A DNA stretch of 45,432 nucleotides from Rhodocyclaceae bacterium (lineage in GTDB: Bacteria > Pseudomonadota > Gammaproteobacteria > Burkholderiales > UBA3065), in assembly GCA_018882975.1 (NCBI GenBank), contig VEQZ01000006.1:1-45432 (forward strand), given 5' to 3'. Position numbers and translations under genes: made by a program. Under the pieces are notes generated by a model. The model did no database searches and was not told the origin of the DNA. It saw only the letters and a program-made list of their open reading frames with translations. Shown here in pieces: positions 1 through 9,040 of this stretch. Each line of letters starts with the position of its first letter. The first letter of the stretch is position 1.

Positions 1-44
1 ACTCCGATGAGCTTGCCAAAGCGCTCACCCTGATCGATGGTTGA
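1..44 (+). CDS. Possible C-terminal tail of a truncated CDS
   Basis: One forward frame entering from the left edge reads SDELAKALTLIDG and then a TGA stop at 42-44. The composition looks coding, but only 13 residues are visible, so no function can be given. It may be the end of another gene of the glycan island, which would then converge on the large glycosyltransferase gene ending at 208. Confidence 0.25.
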   Translation, partial: SDELAKALTLIDG

Positions 45-207
45 TGGCCTCGTAACATTTTTTATGGCACCGGCCCTGAGTCTCGGAGGTGTTCGCCTGA
101 GGTTTTAGGCCAGGCGCAACTATGATTTATAGGAACCTGCTTGAAAGTTGTTGAACGGCAAACCAAGAATACTGCTAATAATAGTGTTATGCACCGACCT
201 AACCAAA
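45..207. other. Convergent intergenic gap with weak hairpin
   Basis: This short gap lies between the putative tail at the left edge and the stop of the large reverse-strand glycosyltransferase gene. CGCCTG and CAGGCG arms around 94-117 could pair as a weak stem. There is no convincing T-tract, so a terminator role is only a guess. Small open frames here look non-coding. Confidence 0.25.
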
Positions 208-3200
208 TCACTCTTCCGGTCGGGCCAAAACGCAGGAGCTTTTCAAAAGTCCGCTTGTATCGTGGGCGAGTATCCGTTTCACAGACACGCCATAGTAACC
301 CGACTCCGCGAACTTACACCAAAGATCGTGATGCTCGAGCCCGCCAAAAGATGAGTAACCACCGACAACGAGCAGTGTAGCTTTCTTGATCAACGCCATC
401 CCGCTTATAAAATCACCCTTTTTTAGCAATTCTCGGGACCATTCAACTGCACCCGATAAAAAGGGTGGAGGTCCGGCATGATGGACGAATGGGTATGCAA
501 AGGCGGCTCGTGATTTCAGAAGGGCGGAAAGACACTGTTCCAGGCACTCTGGTTCGATGGTCCCGGAATTTTCAATAGGGAATATAAAATCCGCATTGCT
601 GAGGTAAATTCCCGCATTGAGTGCAGGAATAGAGGGCTTTTTTACTGCAGTGTTCACCAGTAGCAGCCGCGCGAAGCGGGGGCTATTCTCGTTCGCCCAA
701 GACGCTACCTTTTTGCTATGCAAAAGGTCACTCGGGTCGATAATCACGATAAGTTCAATGTCAAAAAGCGATTGTCGCTGTACCGATTCCAACGTCTCCA
801 GCAAATCGCCTTCGAGGCCGCGGGCGGTAACCAATACGGACACCTGCGGTACCCGCATTGTTTCGTGAGCTAAAACAAGATCAAACGTGGGCACCGTCAT
901 CGGATCAATGTTTAAGCTCTGTGTCGGGTGGGCTTGGCTGTCTTCGTCTCCTTTGAGCAACTTCGTCTCAATTTCTTCAATGAAAGTTTTAGCTTGACGA
1001 ATCAGCGCGTCCGGGCCGTAATAGGCAACAGAAGTATTGAACGCTGACCGTCCGAGTCGTTTCCGCAGCGAGTCGTCCAAAACCAGTTTTTCCAAACAGT
1101 CGTACCACTCCTCCTCGCGCTCCGCCAAAAATCCATTAATACCATGTCGAATCGCGCCCGAAAAAGGTACTGTTGGCGATGCGACAGTGGGCACGCCAAC
1201 GATTGCCGATTCGAAGAATTTCAATTCGCTCTTCGCTTGGCAGTAAGAGTTTGCAACCTCGAGTGGGGCCAAATTGATGTCGAATCTGGAATATTCTAGG
1301 GGAAGTAACGGCTGAGGCACCACATTTCTCCATTCCACTCGGTGCCTCAACTCGGCAAGTTCCGGGTACTCCTCAAGACTCACCACAGCGTCAGAATAAT
1401 AGGGTGCTCGTTCCAACAAGGTATCGCTTCGAAACATGACCAAGCGAACCCTCGCGTATTTAGTTAGAATTTTCGCGATTGCACGGGCGGCAACCGCAAA
1501 ATCTTTTTGGTGGGAGCGAGTTCCCGCGGCGTAACCGATCCTCAACAAGCCCTGTGATTGCGAGTTTTCGCGTTGTTTAGCTGCGCGTTTTGATAAATCA
1601 AAAAAAAGGGAAGAATAGCCGTTTCGCAGGACGAAAACTCGTTTGGAGACTTTCCGCAAAGCCTCAGCCAAAGGGCCCGTTGTGCAGGTACAAAGATCCG
1701 CCACCGCAGCACAGTCCCTCATAGATTGGAAATATTCCATTATGTGCTGTCTTTCCCACGCTTGGGATCTCATAAAGTCGAGTTTTTCCGGCTCCGCGAG
1801 GGAAGGGTCAACGATGAGGTCGTCGATATCAAGCGCGACAATGCAGCGCTTTGTCCGGGCGAGTCGCAACAACTCTGCAACCGCGGCTGTGTGGGCCACA
1901 CGCCACAGTATCAGAACGTCACAATTTGTTGCCTCGTGTCGATAAGTAATGGCATCGGATAAATCAAAGATTTTGGTAATTATTCCAAGCGCCGACATCG
2001 CCTCAGCGTAGTTTTCTATTCTGTATTGGGCGCTGGCCCCGCGGCGTTCTCCGGCGACAAAGGACACATTGGATACGCGCCGCTGAAAGGCTCTTTGGGG
2101 GGCTAGTTCGCCCAGTGAGCGGCGACCGTCTGGGGGTGTGTCCGCAGATCGCGAGGGCGGAACTGGCGCGGGCTGTGTTCGGTAGTCCGGGGGCTCGGTC
2201 TGGACGTCCAATGCAGCAATCTGCTCGGGGGCCGATGCGCGTGGACTGAGGTTCGGCATGGCATCCGCTTCAACGCCCGCAAGCCATGGTCTCGCCAGAA
2301 GTTTTCGGGAGGCCCTTTGCGCGTTGCGCGCGATACGTTGTTGGTCGCGGAGGTTTAGTTTGCCGCTTGCGAGGAGTTGCAGACAGGCATCGAGGGTCTC
2401 CTGGTAGTGGCCGCTCCAGTAGGCGTTTACCGCAAACTCATCGCGTAGGCCGGTCTCATATATCCAGGGCTCGCCGAACAGGCAGCCTTCCGGATAGGTT
2501 GTTTTTAGCCCCATCCGAGCGAACTCGTAGCCCTGGTCGTACAGCTTTTTGGATCGGCAGAATCGGCTGGCACCATGTAGTGCCTCGAGCCGCGAGTCGC
2601 TCGCCGCAATGGCTGCACGATAGGCTTCAAGGACTTCGTTTGTCGGAGATTTCGTACGTTCCTTGAGCCGGGCGATCTGGTAGAGGCTATAGAACACCTC
2701 GTCTTCTTTGCCACCCTGCTCTTTGCGGTCCAAGTAGAATCGAATGGCTTCTTCGGCCTGCCCATTGGCTCCCAGGGTTTGCGCCAGGTAAAACGTGTAG
2801 CGCGAGCGCAAAAAGGGGTCTCGTTCTGTTTCAAGGGCGCGTCGCAAAATGGCGATGTCGCTTTCCAAGGTATTGGAGGTACGACGGCGCTTGCCGTCAT
2901 GGCCGCGGTGCATGGCGAGGCTAAGCGTTCCGGCGGTGTATGGCTCGCGCGTATCGATGAACTCGTGCAAAACGCCGCGGTAAAACCATTCGAGACGGTT
3001 GCTCACCAACTGCTTGCGACGATAGAGCAGCGGCGGATCGACGATATCGATGCTGTAGGCATCGAGTTGTAACGGCGGCATGACGAAGCTGTCGGGAATC
3101 TCGAGCGTGTCGTCTGCATCGATGATCAGCGAGTAATCCGCGCAAGGCCGTGCCAGCGCAAGGGCCTCAGTACGGTTGTGCGCAAAGTCGCGCCATTTTC

Positions 3201-3390
3201 GTCGGACAAGTTTGCCGGGTACACCCCTGAGGTGTTTGCGGATGACCGCCTGAGTGCCATCGGTTGAGCCGGTATCGACGATGATCCAGTGGTCGATGAT
3301 CGGCAGCACGCTGTCGAGGCAGCGCCGGATCACAGGCGCCTCATCCTTGACGATCATGCATAGACAAATGGTCTGGCTAGTTCGGTTCAT
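208..3390 (-). CDS. Multimodular glycosyltransferase GT2-helical repeat-GT4-GT2
   Basis: This 1060-residue protein carries several glycosyl transfer modules and probably builds or extends a surface glycan at the cytoplasmic side. Residues 1-150 form a GT2 (GT-A) domain, with the nucleotide-binding start CLCMIVKDEAPVIRRCLDS and the metal-binding DADD at 91-94. Residues about 165-365 look like TPR-type helical repeats (for example FYLAQTLGANGQAEEAIRFY). After a proline-rich linker, residues about 440-812 form a GT4-like GT-B domain with DIDDLIVDP, LLRIGYAAGT and FDINLAPLEV. Residues about 847-1055 resemble a second GT2 domain, but it lacks an obvious DXD. The GT4 part is related to the C-terminal module of the protein at 11993-14098. 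G+C is visibly lower towards the C-terminal end than in the core genes to the right. Donor and acceptor sugars cannot be told. Confidence 0.85.
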   Translation of the reverse strand: MNRTSQTICLCMIVKDEAPVIRRCLDSVLPIIDHWIIVDTGSTDGTQAVIRKHLRGVPGKLVRRKWRDFAHNRTEALALARPCADYSLIIDADDTLEIPDSFVMPPLQLDAYSIDIVDPPLLYRRKQLVSNRLEWFYRGVLHEFIDTREPYTAGTLSLAMHRGHDGKRRRTSNTLESDIAILRRALETERDPFLRSRYTFYLAQTLGANGQAEEAIRFYLDRKEQGGKEDEVFYSLYQIARLKERTKSPTNEVLEAYRAAIAASDSRLEALHGASRFCRSKKLYDQGYEFARMGLKTTYPEGCLFGEPWIYETGLRDEFAVNAYWSGHYQETLDACLQLLASGKLNLRDQQRIARNAQRASRKLLARPWLAGVEADAMPNLSPRASAPEQIAALDVQTEPPDYRTQPAPVPPSRSADTPPDGRRSLGELAPQRAFQRRVSNVSFVAGERRGASAQYRIENYAEAMSALGIITKIFDLSDAITYRHEATNCDVLILWRVAHTAAVAELLRLARTKRCIVALDIDDLIVDPSLAEPEKLDFMRSQAWERQHIMEYFQSMRDCAAVADLCTCTTGPLAEALRKVSKRVFVLRNGYSSLFFDLSKRAAKQRENSQSQGLLRIGYAAGTRSHQKDFAVAARAIAKILTKYARVRLVMFRSDTLLERAPYYSDAVVSLEEYPELAELRHRVEWRNVVPQPLLPLEYSRFDINLAPLEVANSYCQAKSELKFFESAIVGVPTVASPTVPFSGAIRHGINGFLAEREEEWYDCLEKLVLDDSLRKRLGRSAFNTSVAYYGPDALIRQAKTFIEEIETKLLKGDEDSQAHPTQSLNIDPMTVPTFDLVLAHETMRVPQVSVLVTARGLEGDLLETLESVQRQSLFDIELIVIIDPSDLLHSKKVASWANENSPRFARLLLVNTAVKKPSIPALNAGIYLSNADFIFPIENSGTIEPECLEQCLSALLKSRAAFAYPFVHHAGPPPFLSGAVEWSRELLKKGDFISGMALIKKATLLVVGGYSSFGGLEHHDLWCKFAESGYYGVSVKRILAHDTSGLLKSSCVLARPEE

Positions 3391-3809
3391 GGGAAATTTT
3401 CTGACGAGGGGCGGGGTGATGCGCGATTTCGGCGTCGAAACCCTGTTGTCCTTGCGGGTCAGCCGCGCCGCCGAGCATCACCGCCGCCGAATGCGAACCT
3501 CGAACCCGACGGAGCGCGCGGTACAGCAGGAGCACAAACGTTGTACAGTCAATAGGGGCCTTTTTGAGCGAGGAATCTCTCCTGCGTCTCACCAGCATCA
3601 TCCTCGTCGAGATCGACGAGAAATCGGCATCGGACACGAGGGCCTGCTCAAGTGGGAATGCCAGAATGCATGACCTGGTCTCGGAAAAATTTCCAGACAT
3701 CGGGTTTCTAATTCCATTTTCAGCCAACAGCTGCCGCCCGAGCCCTCAGGCCGCCACCAAGTTTTGAATACAGCTCGAGCGCGTGCGCATGTGAATTGAG
3801 GTTCGGAAA
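3391..3809. other. Gap between divergent glycan genes
   Basis: These 419 bases separate the reverse-strand multimodular glycosyltransferase from the forward NKWYS-type gene. I see no convincing gene: the open frames on both strands resemble no family and lack good starts. Both promoters should lie here. A GAGG ribosome-binding element sits 8 bases before the ATG at 3810. Base composition drops from GC-rich to AT-rich towards the right, which suggests the edge of a transferred segment. Confidence 0.4.
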
Positions 3810-4595
3810 ATGAAATCAGACGACTTTCTTGAACTCGATTACCTGGTGTTTAGTTCTCATAAGACGATGACGCAGTCTATCAAGGGGACGTTGAACCGAA
3901 GCGGCTTTAATTGCGTACATGCGCACCACCTTAAAAATATAGCGTTAGATGATGAGAAATTTAGAACATTTTGTTTGGATTATTGCTTAAAAAACAAAAG
4001 AAAATTAAAAATTATTAGCGTATTTAGGGAGCCGATGGAACGGATGATTTCGTCTTTTTTCCAATCACTGTCGGTAGACAAATTCGGGCGAACTCAATCG
4101 GCGGGAAAAATCTCACTTAGAGGGCTGACAGATGAACAAGCGATGGAGCATAGCATACTGTTTACGGAAAGCTTTGACACCATTCAGCAGAGATTTTGGT
4201 ACTATTGCGCCGTCAGAGATGGATTTGGAGAATCGATTGAAGAATTGATGAGGGTATTTGATGTCCAATATAGTGAAATATCATTTCATACATCCAATCC
4301 TTTCTCTAGGAATCAATTTGAGTGCTTCGATCTATATCTCTCCCGTTTTGACCTGCTCAAAGAAGCATTTCTGCCTTCACTTGAGCACCTCACAGGTACG
4401 AACCTAATAGAGTCTTCACGGAACCTTTCGGACAAAAAATGGTACTCAAGCAAATATGACGAATTTCGCAGCAGAGTCCGAGTGCCTAGTATTTTTCTCA
4501 CAAATATGTATGAATCTAGAAAACTGTTGGGTGAGGTTTTTTACGATGACTACGCGGCTTTGCTGAAAAGAAGCCTCGTGAACTTCGGTTTGTAG
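3810..4595 (+). CDS. NKWYS-type putative capsular polysaccharide protein (sulfotransferase-like)
   Basis: This 261-residue protein resembles the putative capsular polysaccharide synthesis (NKWYS) family, which is sulfotransferase-like. The N-terminus has FSSHKTMTQSIKGTL (14-28), placed like a 5'-phosphosulfate loop. ISVFREPMERMISSFF (69-84) resembles the 3'-phosphate motif R-(E/D)-P-x-x-R-x-x-S of PAPS-dependent sulfotransferases. KKWYS at 209-213 matches the family signature. The gene is clearly AT-rich compared with its neighbours and uses many AT-ending codons, which suggests recent horizontal transfer. It stands alone on the forward strand between reverse-strand genes. The exact substrate, and whether it really transfers sulfate, are not known. 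Confidence 0.65.
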   Translation: MKSDDFLELDYLVFSSHKTMTQSIKGTLNRSGFNCVHAHHLKNIALDDEKFRTFCLDYCLKNKRKLKIISVFREPMERMISSFFQSLSVDKFGRTQSAGKISLRGLTDEQAMEHSILFTESFDTIQQRFWYYCAVRDGFGESIEELMRVFDVQYSEISFHTSNPFSRNQFECFDLYLSRFDLLKEAFLPSLEHLTGTNLIESSRNLSDKKWYSSKYDEFRSRVRVPSIFLTNMYESRKLLGEVFYDDYAALLKRSLVNFGL

Positions 4596-4971
4596 GCAGC
4601 GCACGGAAAGATTGTAATTCACGATGGTTCTGTTCTGTTTTCAAGTGGGAACCTGAGGCAGCGCATAGGTGAGGAAGTGGGCGGGTGAGAGCGCATCGCC
4701 TTCACGCTCGATCATGCAACGCGAACCGAGTTCGCTCGGGAGTTTTCAGGCTGCGGCGGCGCGGGGAGCGCGGCTTTGCTTCCGGTTCGGTACTGTCCAG
4801 AGTTTTGCGTCCATTTGAATTGGGCTGAGCGGGACTCATTCAGGGCTCAGGCAGTTGCTTCGTAGTGATCGCGCTGCAGTTCCATCGATAGATAGCGTTG
4901 CATCGGCCATGCGCTACAAGGACATTTCAACGAGAATTTTCCATTTCCAACTTGCGCATTCGACTGGGGAG
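4596..4971. other. Gap with possible insertion-sequence relic
   Basis: No intact gene is present in these 376 bases. On the reverse strand, about 4910 to 4847 reads MQRYLSMELQRDHYEATA and then a TGA stop, which could be the C-terminal end of a transposase. Just beyond it, at about 4791-4813, is a sequence reading TACTGTCCAGAGTTTTGCG that could be an insertion-sequence end. The family cannot be named, and the remnant is too short to be certain. Confidence 0.3.
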
Positions 4972-5817
4972 CTAGGCCTGTTCGAAAAGAGCCTCGACGG
5001 ACTTACGGTCATAGACTTTCCAGCATGGTGAATCCCTATCCAAAAGTCGTCTTGCGATATCTTTCGCTTTTGGGTCATGTCTTATAAATAGAGTATTTCG
5101 AGATGTTAGTGGTTCATCGAGTTGGCGACCGACGGGATCTAGCATCGATAGCGCGCTGCCACGCGTGCGGATGATATCTTCATAACGCAAGACGCTGCGA
5201 GGAATACAGTCGAGATATCTAGCAAAACAGTAATCAAGCCAGATGAACTGCCGTTCCAGCGTGTCGTCCTCTGCCGATAGTGCTGCGGCGAGCGAGGTGT
5301 CGTACATTTCGGCGGCCGGAACTCTCCCCTCGGCAACCGGCACGCTGGAACTACGCCAAGAAAGCAAAACTGCTAGTGGGTTGCGGACGATCGCATGGCA
5401 CTGGTAGCCTTCTACAAGCACTGGCAAGGCTGCAGTGAAGATTGCCGGGTGTTTGATGAACATCCTGAAGGTTGGAGCCGTGACATTGTCGACACGGATC
5501 TCCTTACCGTCAGACAGGCTCTTCCGAACGCCCGATTTGTCTGGATCGCCGATACTGTTAGTGGGAACCCGACCAACCGTTGACTTGCTGGTGGCCTTGC
5601 AATCGCGCCTGACGATCGCGCGTTGCTCATCAAAGAAATGCCCAATCTTGGCAATTAGGTCCGCTGGAGCCAATCCAACCAGTGCGCGTGGGTCAATCGG
5701 CTCGTGAAGGGCGACACAGTTTGGCAGTTTGTTCAAGAGGTGGCAGGTCAGCGTCGTTCCAGATCGGGCCAAGCCAGTCAATAAAATGTTGTCAGGGTCC
5801 GCTTCCGTCGCCCTCAT
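4972..5817 (-). CDS. Sulfotransferase family protein
   Basis: This 281-residue protein has the layout of a cytosolic PAPS-dependent sulfotransferase. ILLTGLARSGTTLTCHLLN (11-29) contains the 5'-phosphosulfate-binding loop LARSGTT. HAIVRNPLAVLLSWRSS (141-157) gives the Arg and Ser of the 3'-phosphate-binding motif. HEPIDPR (38-44) follows the first loop, as is common in the family. The ATG overlaps the stop of the upstream glycosyltransferase by four bases (ATGA at 5817-5814), so the two are translationally coupled and probably act on the same glycan. The acceptor is unknown. Confidence 0.75.
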   Translation of the reverse strand: MRATEADPDNILLTGLARSGTTLTCHLLNKLPNCVALHEPIDPRALVGLAPADLIAKIGHFFDEQRAIVRRDCKATSKSTVGRVPTNSIGDPDKSGVRKSLSDGKEIRVDNVTAPTFRMFIKHPAIFTAALPVLVEGYQCHAIVRNPLAVLLSWRSSSVPVAEGRVPAAEMYDTSLAAALSAEDDTLERQFIWLDYCFARYLDCIPRSVLRYEDIIRTRGSALSMLDPVGRQLDEPLTSRNTLFIRHDPKAKDIARRLLDRDSPCWKVYDRKSVEALFEQA

Positions 5818-6728
5818 GCCGCCTCCCGCAATATCCGCTGATACACGGCGCGCTCTACGCCAATATCGAAACCCTCGCTGACCGACAGTGCCCGATTACG
5901 CAGTCCTTCTGCAAGTTCGGGTGAACTCCTGATTCGCGCTATCGCCGCCTCGATCGCTGCGGCATCAAATCCGGTTACCAGCGCAGTCACCTCATTTATG
6001 CAAAAGCCTCTATTGCCGATGCAGTCGGGGCAGATGACGACAGTTCCCATCGCCATTGCCTCCAAGGCGGGCATGTAGAAACCCTCTTCCTCATACGGCA
6101 ACAGGACAGCCACCTTCGCATTCGACATACGGGTGAGAAAAGTTGACCGCGGCAGTGCCATGATTGCGCAGTCGACCGAGAGCCCGGCAAGCGCCAGCCG
6201 AACTGCCACTTCCTTCGCGAGGTCGGGTCTCTTGTTGCCGCTTACGAAAACATCCACAGGTCGGTCCACCCTAAACTTCGGTAGGAGTGTTCGATTGATG
6301 CAGTTCGGGCTGACATGGATTGGGCCGTTGCAGATGCCAGTTGCGCAAAGAGCATCGGCGACCTCACTGCTCACACAAATCCTGGTTGCCCGCCGCCGCA
6401 GGAACCGGTAAAGCGGGTGGGTGGGTGAGGCATGTCGCATACCCTGAATCAAGTTGATCACTGGAATCCGTTCCTCAATGCCTGGATACGGATCAAGCGC
6501 CTGCCAATCAAGCCCGGCAATGAATAAGCCATCGGCCTCCATTGGCATGTAACGTCGAACCAGACCGGCCTCGGTTTCCCAAGGGTGACCGAGCTGACTG
6601 TCCGGCGTCAAATAGATTTCGGCGCGGTATCCAGGGGTAGACTGCGTGTGCCGAAAGTAATCGAAAACCTTCAAATGACCACCTGTTAACCGCTGATAGT
6701 TTCGGTGGAATAAGATTTTTTTAATCAC
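5814..6728 (-). CDS. Glycosyltransferase family 4 (GT-B) protein
   Basis: The protein begins KKILFHRNYQRLTGGHLKVF, a usual start for GT-B enzymes. It ends with a donor-binding half containing LLPYEEEGFYMPALEAMAMG (about 220-240), the E-x7-E-type nucleotide-sugar motif. I place the start at GTG 6728 because AAGG lies six bases upstream and the family-like sequence begins there. The frame stays open to an ATG at 6791, but that stretch overlaps an IS3-family remnant on the other strand. The start gives 304 residues, somewhat short for GT4. The gene precedes and overlaps the sulfotransferase gene, forming a two-gene glycosyl transfer and sulfation unit. The IS debris immediately upstream may have removed its native promoter. 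Confidence 0.75.
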   Translation of the reverse strand: MIKKILFHRNYQRLTGGHLKVFDYFRHTQSTPGYRAEIYLTPDSQLGHPWETEAGLVRRYMPMEADGLFIAGLDWQALDPYPGIEERIPVINLIQGMRHASPTHPLYRFLRRRATRICVSSEVADALCATGICNGPIHVSPNCINRTLLPKFRVDRPVDVFVSGNKRPDLAKEVAVRLALAGLSVDCAIMALPRSTFLTRMSNAKVAVLLPYEEEGFYMPALEAMAMGTVVICPDCIGNRGFCINEVTALVTGFDAAAIEAAIARIRSSPELAEGLRNRALSVSEGFDIGVERAVYQRILREAA

Positions 6729-6744
6729 AGCTGGCCTTGCGCAA

Positions 6745-7107
6745 AGCACTGGTAGCAAATTCCGCATCGTGACGGTCGAGCATGTGTTCACCCGCGAGGC
6801 TTTGGCGGTGCATGCCGGCCATCGGCTCTGGGTCGAGCATGTGATTGACGTTCTAAATCGGCTGGTTCGCCATCATGGGGCGCCCAAGGCGATCTTCGCG
6901 GACAACGGCAGCGAGTTCACTGGGCGACTGGCTATGGGAGCCTATCACCATGACGTTCGGCTCGACTTCAGCCGGCCAGGCAAGCCCACAGACAACAGCG
7001 TCGTCGAGACTTTCAACGGTTCGTTGCGCGACGAGTGCTCGAACGTCCACTGGTTCGCGTCCTTGGCCGAGGCGAAGGGGCTTCTCGAGGCCTAGCGCCG
7101 GGACAAC
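6745..7107 (+). pseudogene. IS3-family transposase (OrfB integrase core) fragment
   Basis: The reading SKFRIVTVEHVFTREALAV, followed by IFADNGSEFTG and VVETFNGSLRDEC, is the C-terminal part of the rve integrase domain of an IS3-family OrfB. The second Asp (in DNGSEF) and the Glu (in VVETFNG) of the DDE triad are visible. The first Asp and everything N-terminal are missing. A TAG at 7093-7095 replaces the Trp expected in the usual EAWRRDYN context. Family similarity fades right after RRDN. No terminal inverted repeats were found, so the element is dead. It lies head to head with the glycosyltransferase ending at 5814 and converges on the sulfotransferase at 7163-7954. Confidence 0.8.
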
Positions 7108-7162
7108 ACGCCTACCACCGACCGTGATTTGGCAATCATGAGTTGTGACACAGTAAAAGTAG

Positions 7163-7954
7163 TCAGCCGTAGAGAAAACGGTCGAGGATCCGGTGGTACT
7201 CGGTGTGGCGGTCAGCCCGGAGACGGTCGAGTTCTGCATCGACGTCGAACGCAGCGTCGGGGAGTCGGCCAATTGGACGGCGGAAGACGCGGTCGATGCC
7301 GTGCCGGTCGAGCAGGGCGAGGTCGTCGGCGTAGACGCGCTCGATCGTGCGGACGAGATCGGGCTCGAGGAGGAAATCGGCGAGTGGCGTGCCGGCGGCG
7401 TTTTCTCGATTCAACTGCACGGCGGCCGAGGGGGCGAGATCGGGTCGCAACGCTGCGACGATCGCCGGCAGTTCGTCTAGCCGGCTCGTGGGAAGGACCA
7501 GATCGAAAGCGGCGATGTCAGGAACAGTTAGCGACTGCGGTCGCCAGTGGATGTTCTCCCCGCGAAGGAAGCCGGCATCGGCGGCGAGTGTCTCGACGAA
7601 CCGCCGAAAGCCGGAGCGGATTTCGGTGAGGGATTCAAGGCGCGGATACCAGGGGGCGCGGAGGTAGCGAAAGATCCACTCGCCGACCGGGCTGGCGAGT
7701 ATCTTGCTTGCGTAGACCGAGACGACGCGGTCGACCGGATGCCGCAGTGTAGTGACGCGGAGCGTGCCGGGTGGCGCCGCTGCAATGCAGGACAGGTGGA
7801 GGCCGTTGCGAGGCGTGGCGGGCTGGCGGGGCGCTGCGAGCGAGCGCTCCACCTCGTTGGCCCACCGGGTGAGCGACGTGCAGCCCGCCTTCGGCACCCG
7901 GGCAAGCGCCAGCCGCGCGAGGGGAAAATATCGGTACGGAGTGTACCCGTTCAT
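7163..7954 (-). CDS. Sulfotransferase family 2-like protein
   Basis: This 263-residue protein has ALARVPKAGCTSLTRWANE (16-34), where PKAGCTS matches the 5'-phosphosulfate loop PKxGxTS of the carbohydrate sulfotransferase branch. RVTTLRHPVDRVVSVYASK (66-84) matches the 3'-phosphate motif RHPxxRxxSxY. These enzymes normally move sulfate from PAPS to a sugar. The ATG at 7954 has GGAG eight bases upstream. The gene is GC-rich, unlike the NKWYS gene. It is flanked on one side by an IS3 remnant and on the other by a decayed gene, so it may have arrived as a separate piece. The acceptor is unknown. Confidence 0.75.
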   Translation of the reverse strand: MNGYTPYRYFPLARLALARVPKAGCTSLTRWANEVERSLAAPRQPATPRNGLHLSCIAAAPPGTLRVTTLRHPVDRVVSVYASKILASPVGEWIFRYLRAPWYPRLESLTEIRSGFRRFVETLAADAGFLRGENIHWRPQSLTVPDIAAFDLVLPTSRLDELPAIVAALRPDLAPSAAVQLNRENAAGTPLADFLLEPDLVRTIERVYADDLALLDRHGIDRVFRRPIGRLPDAAFDVDAELDRLRADRHTEYHRILDRFLYG

Positions 7955-8229
7955 CGGCTCGGCTCCCCTTCGCCCGTCAGACGGTGCAACGTTTTGTGGT
8001 CGCTCTTGCCGATGCCGAGGTTCCGGACCGACGGTATTTCTTGCAATTCATCAAGCCGCGTTTCGCCGCAGTGGCCGTCGTCTTGACCGATTTCTGATGA
8101 GGTTAAAACAACGCGGGACCACGTCTTGACAGCATCGAGTGGCCAGCGTTTCTGAGATGGAGGCTAGCACAGGCTGCCATCGTCGGCTGGGCGCTGCGTA
8201 CCCACTCAGTCGCCGGCGAGCATCCGTGG
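7955..8229. other. Decayed or non-coding stretch upstream of a pseudogene
   Basis: No intact gene is present. One forward frame reads RFVVALADAEVPDRRYFLQF, then FIKPRFAAVAVVLTDF, before a TGA at 8096-8098. This looks coding but has no ATG in frame nearby. It may be the N-terminal part of the frameshifted gene that follows. Confidence 0.3.
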
Positions 8230-8792
8230 CACCATCGAGACCTTGCTTGCCGGGCTATCCGACGACGACTGGGTGTATTTGGTGCATCGACGACAAATAT
8301 GCGATCCGGCTTGGCCTGCCTCGGATCGAATCGATCGTCGCAGCCCTTGCCGACGGAGGCCCCGAGGACCTGAGCGGGGTGCTCTTCTGCCGCGCCCGGC
8401 GGATGCTGGAAGGAGGGCTTCTTGAGGGCAGCCGGAACATGCTTGGAGGCGAAGTCCTTCTCGAGCGCGCCGGCTACCACCAGATCTGGATTCACCAGTT
8501 CATCCGGGTCAAGGTCCTCCGCCATTTGTTTGCCGCGATGCCCGGGGCGCTCGATCCGGCTCGATCCATGGACGCGCTCAAGCATCGGGTTTCAAAACCT
8601 GTTACCACCGCCTGTGGGTGACCGAAACCAACCTTTCGATCTTCGGCGAGAGCATGGTGAGCGGTGTGATCACCGACAATTGCCGAGCAAGCATGCAGGC
8701 CCACGGTATACCGCTTCCCGCAGGGCAACCGGCAGAGCCCGCCCGCCCGCAAGATCATCATCGGGTCCATGCCGTTGGCGTCATCGTCATGA
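8230..8792 (+). pseudogene. Frameshifted conserved-looking gene of unknown family
   Basis: Coding signal continues across this stretch only by moving between all three forward frames. The first frame reads GTIETLLAGLSDDDWVYLV to about 8280. The next reads IDDKYAIRLGLPRIESIVAA, then ERAGYHQIWIHQFIRVKVL, to about 8590. A third reads FKTCYHRLWVTETNLSIFGE, then MVSGVITDNCRASMQAHG, to about 8715. The last reads ARKIIIGSMPLASSS and stops at 8790-8792. Such a chain is typical of a gene broken by at least three indels. I do not recognise the family. The position among glycosyl- and sulfotransferase genes suggests a former glycan enzyme, which is only inference. Sequencing error is an alternative to decay. 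Confidence 0.5.
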
Positions 8793-9040
8793 CGACCTGT
8801 GTACGGCGGATGCGAACACTGGAGGGCGCCGAGCGGTGCGGCTTTCGAATTTCTGTAGCTCCTGGAGGCTACAGATTCGGATTACATTGCAGCACATACC
8901 ACCTGTTAGCGTGGCCGATCTCGAGGCAGTTTGCGTTTCCGGGGCGCCCCGCCTGACTGGCCGCGAAAGCCAATGCCAGCCGCTGCCATGCGGGTAGTGG
9001 CCGGCACCGATAGACGAGGCCGACTCCATGGTGCATCGCT
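8793..9040. other. Intergenic region with 8-bp hairpin
   Basis: No gene was seen. TCTGTAGC at 8852-8859 and GCTACAGA at 8868-8875 form a perfect 8-bp inverted repeat with an 8-base loop. There is no T-run, so it is not a standard terminator. The promoter of the methyltransferase gene should be here, but no clear -35/-10 pair stands out. Confidence 0.4.

Noticed and set aside
8103-8585. Reverse open frame in the decayed region
   Set aside because: The forward strand has the more natural coding pattern when frameshifts are allowed. The reverse product has no recognisable motif.
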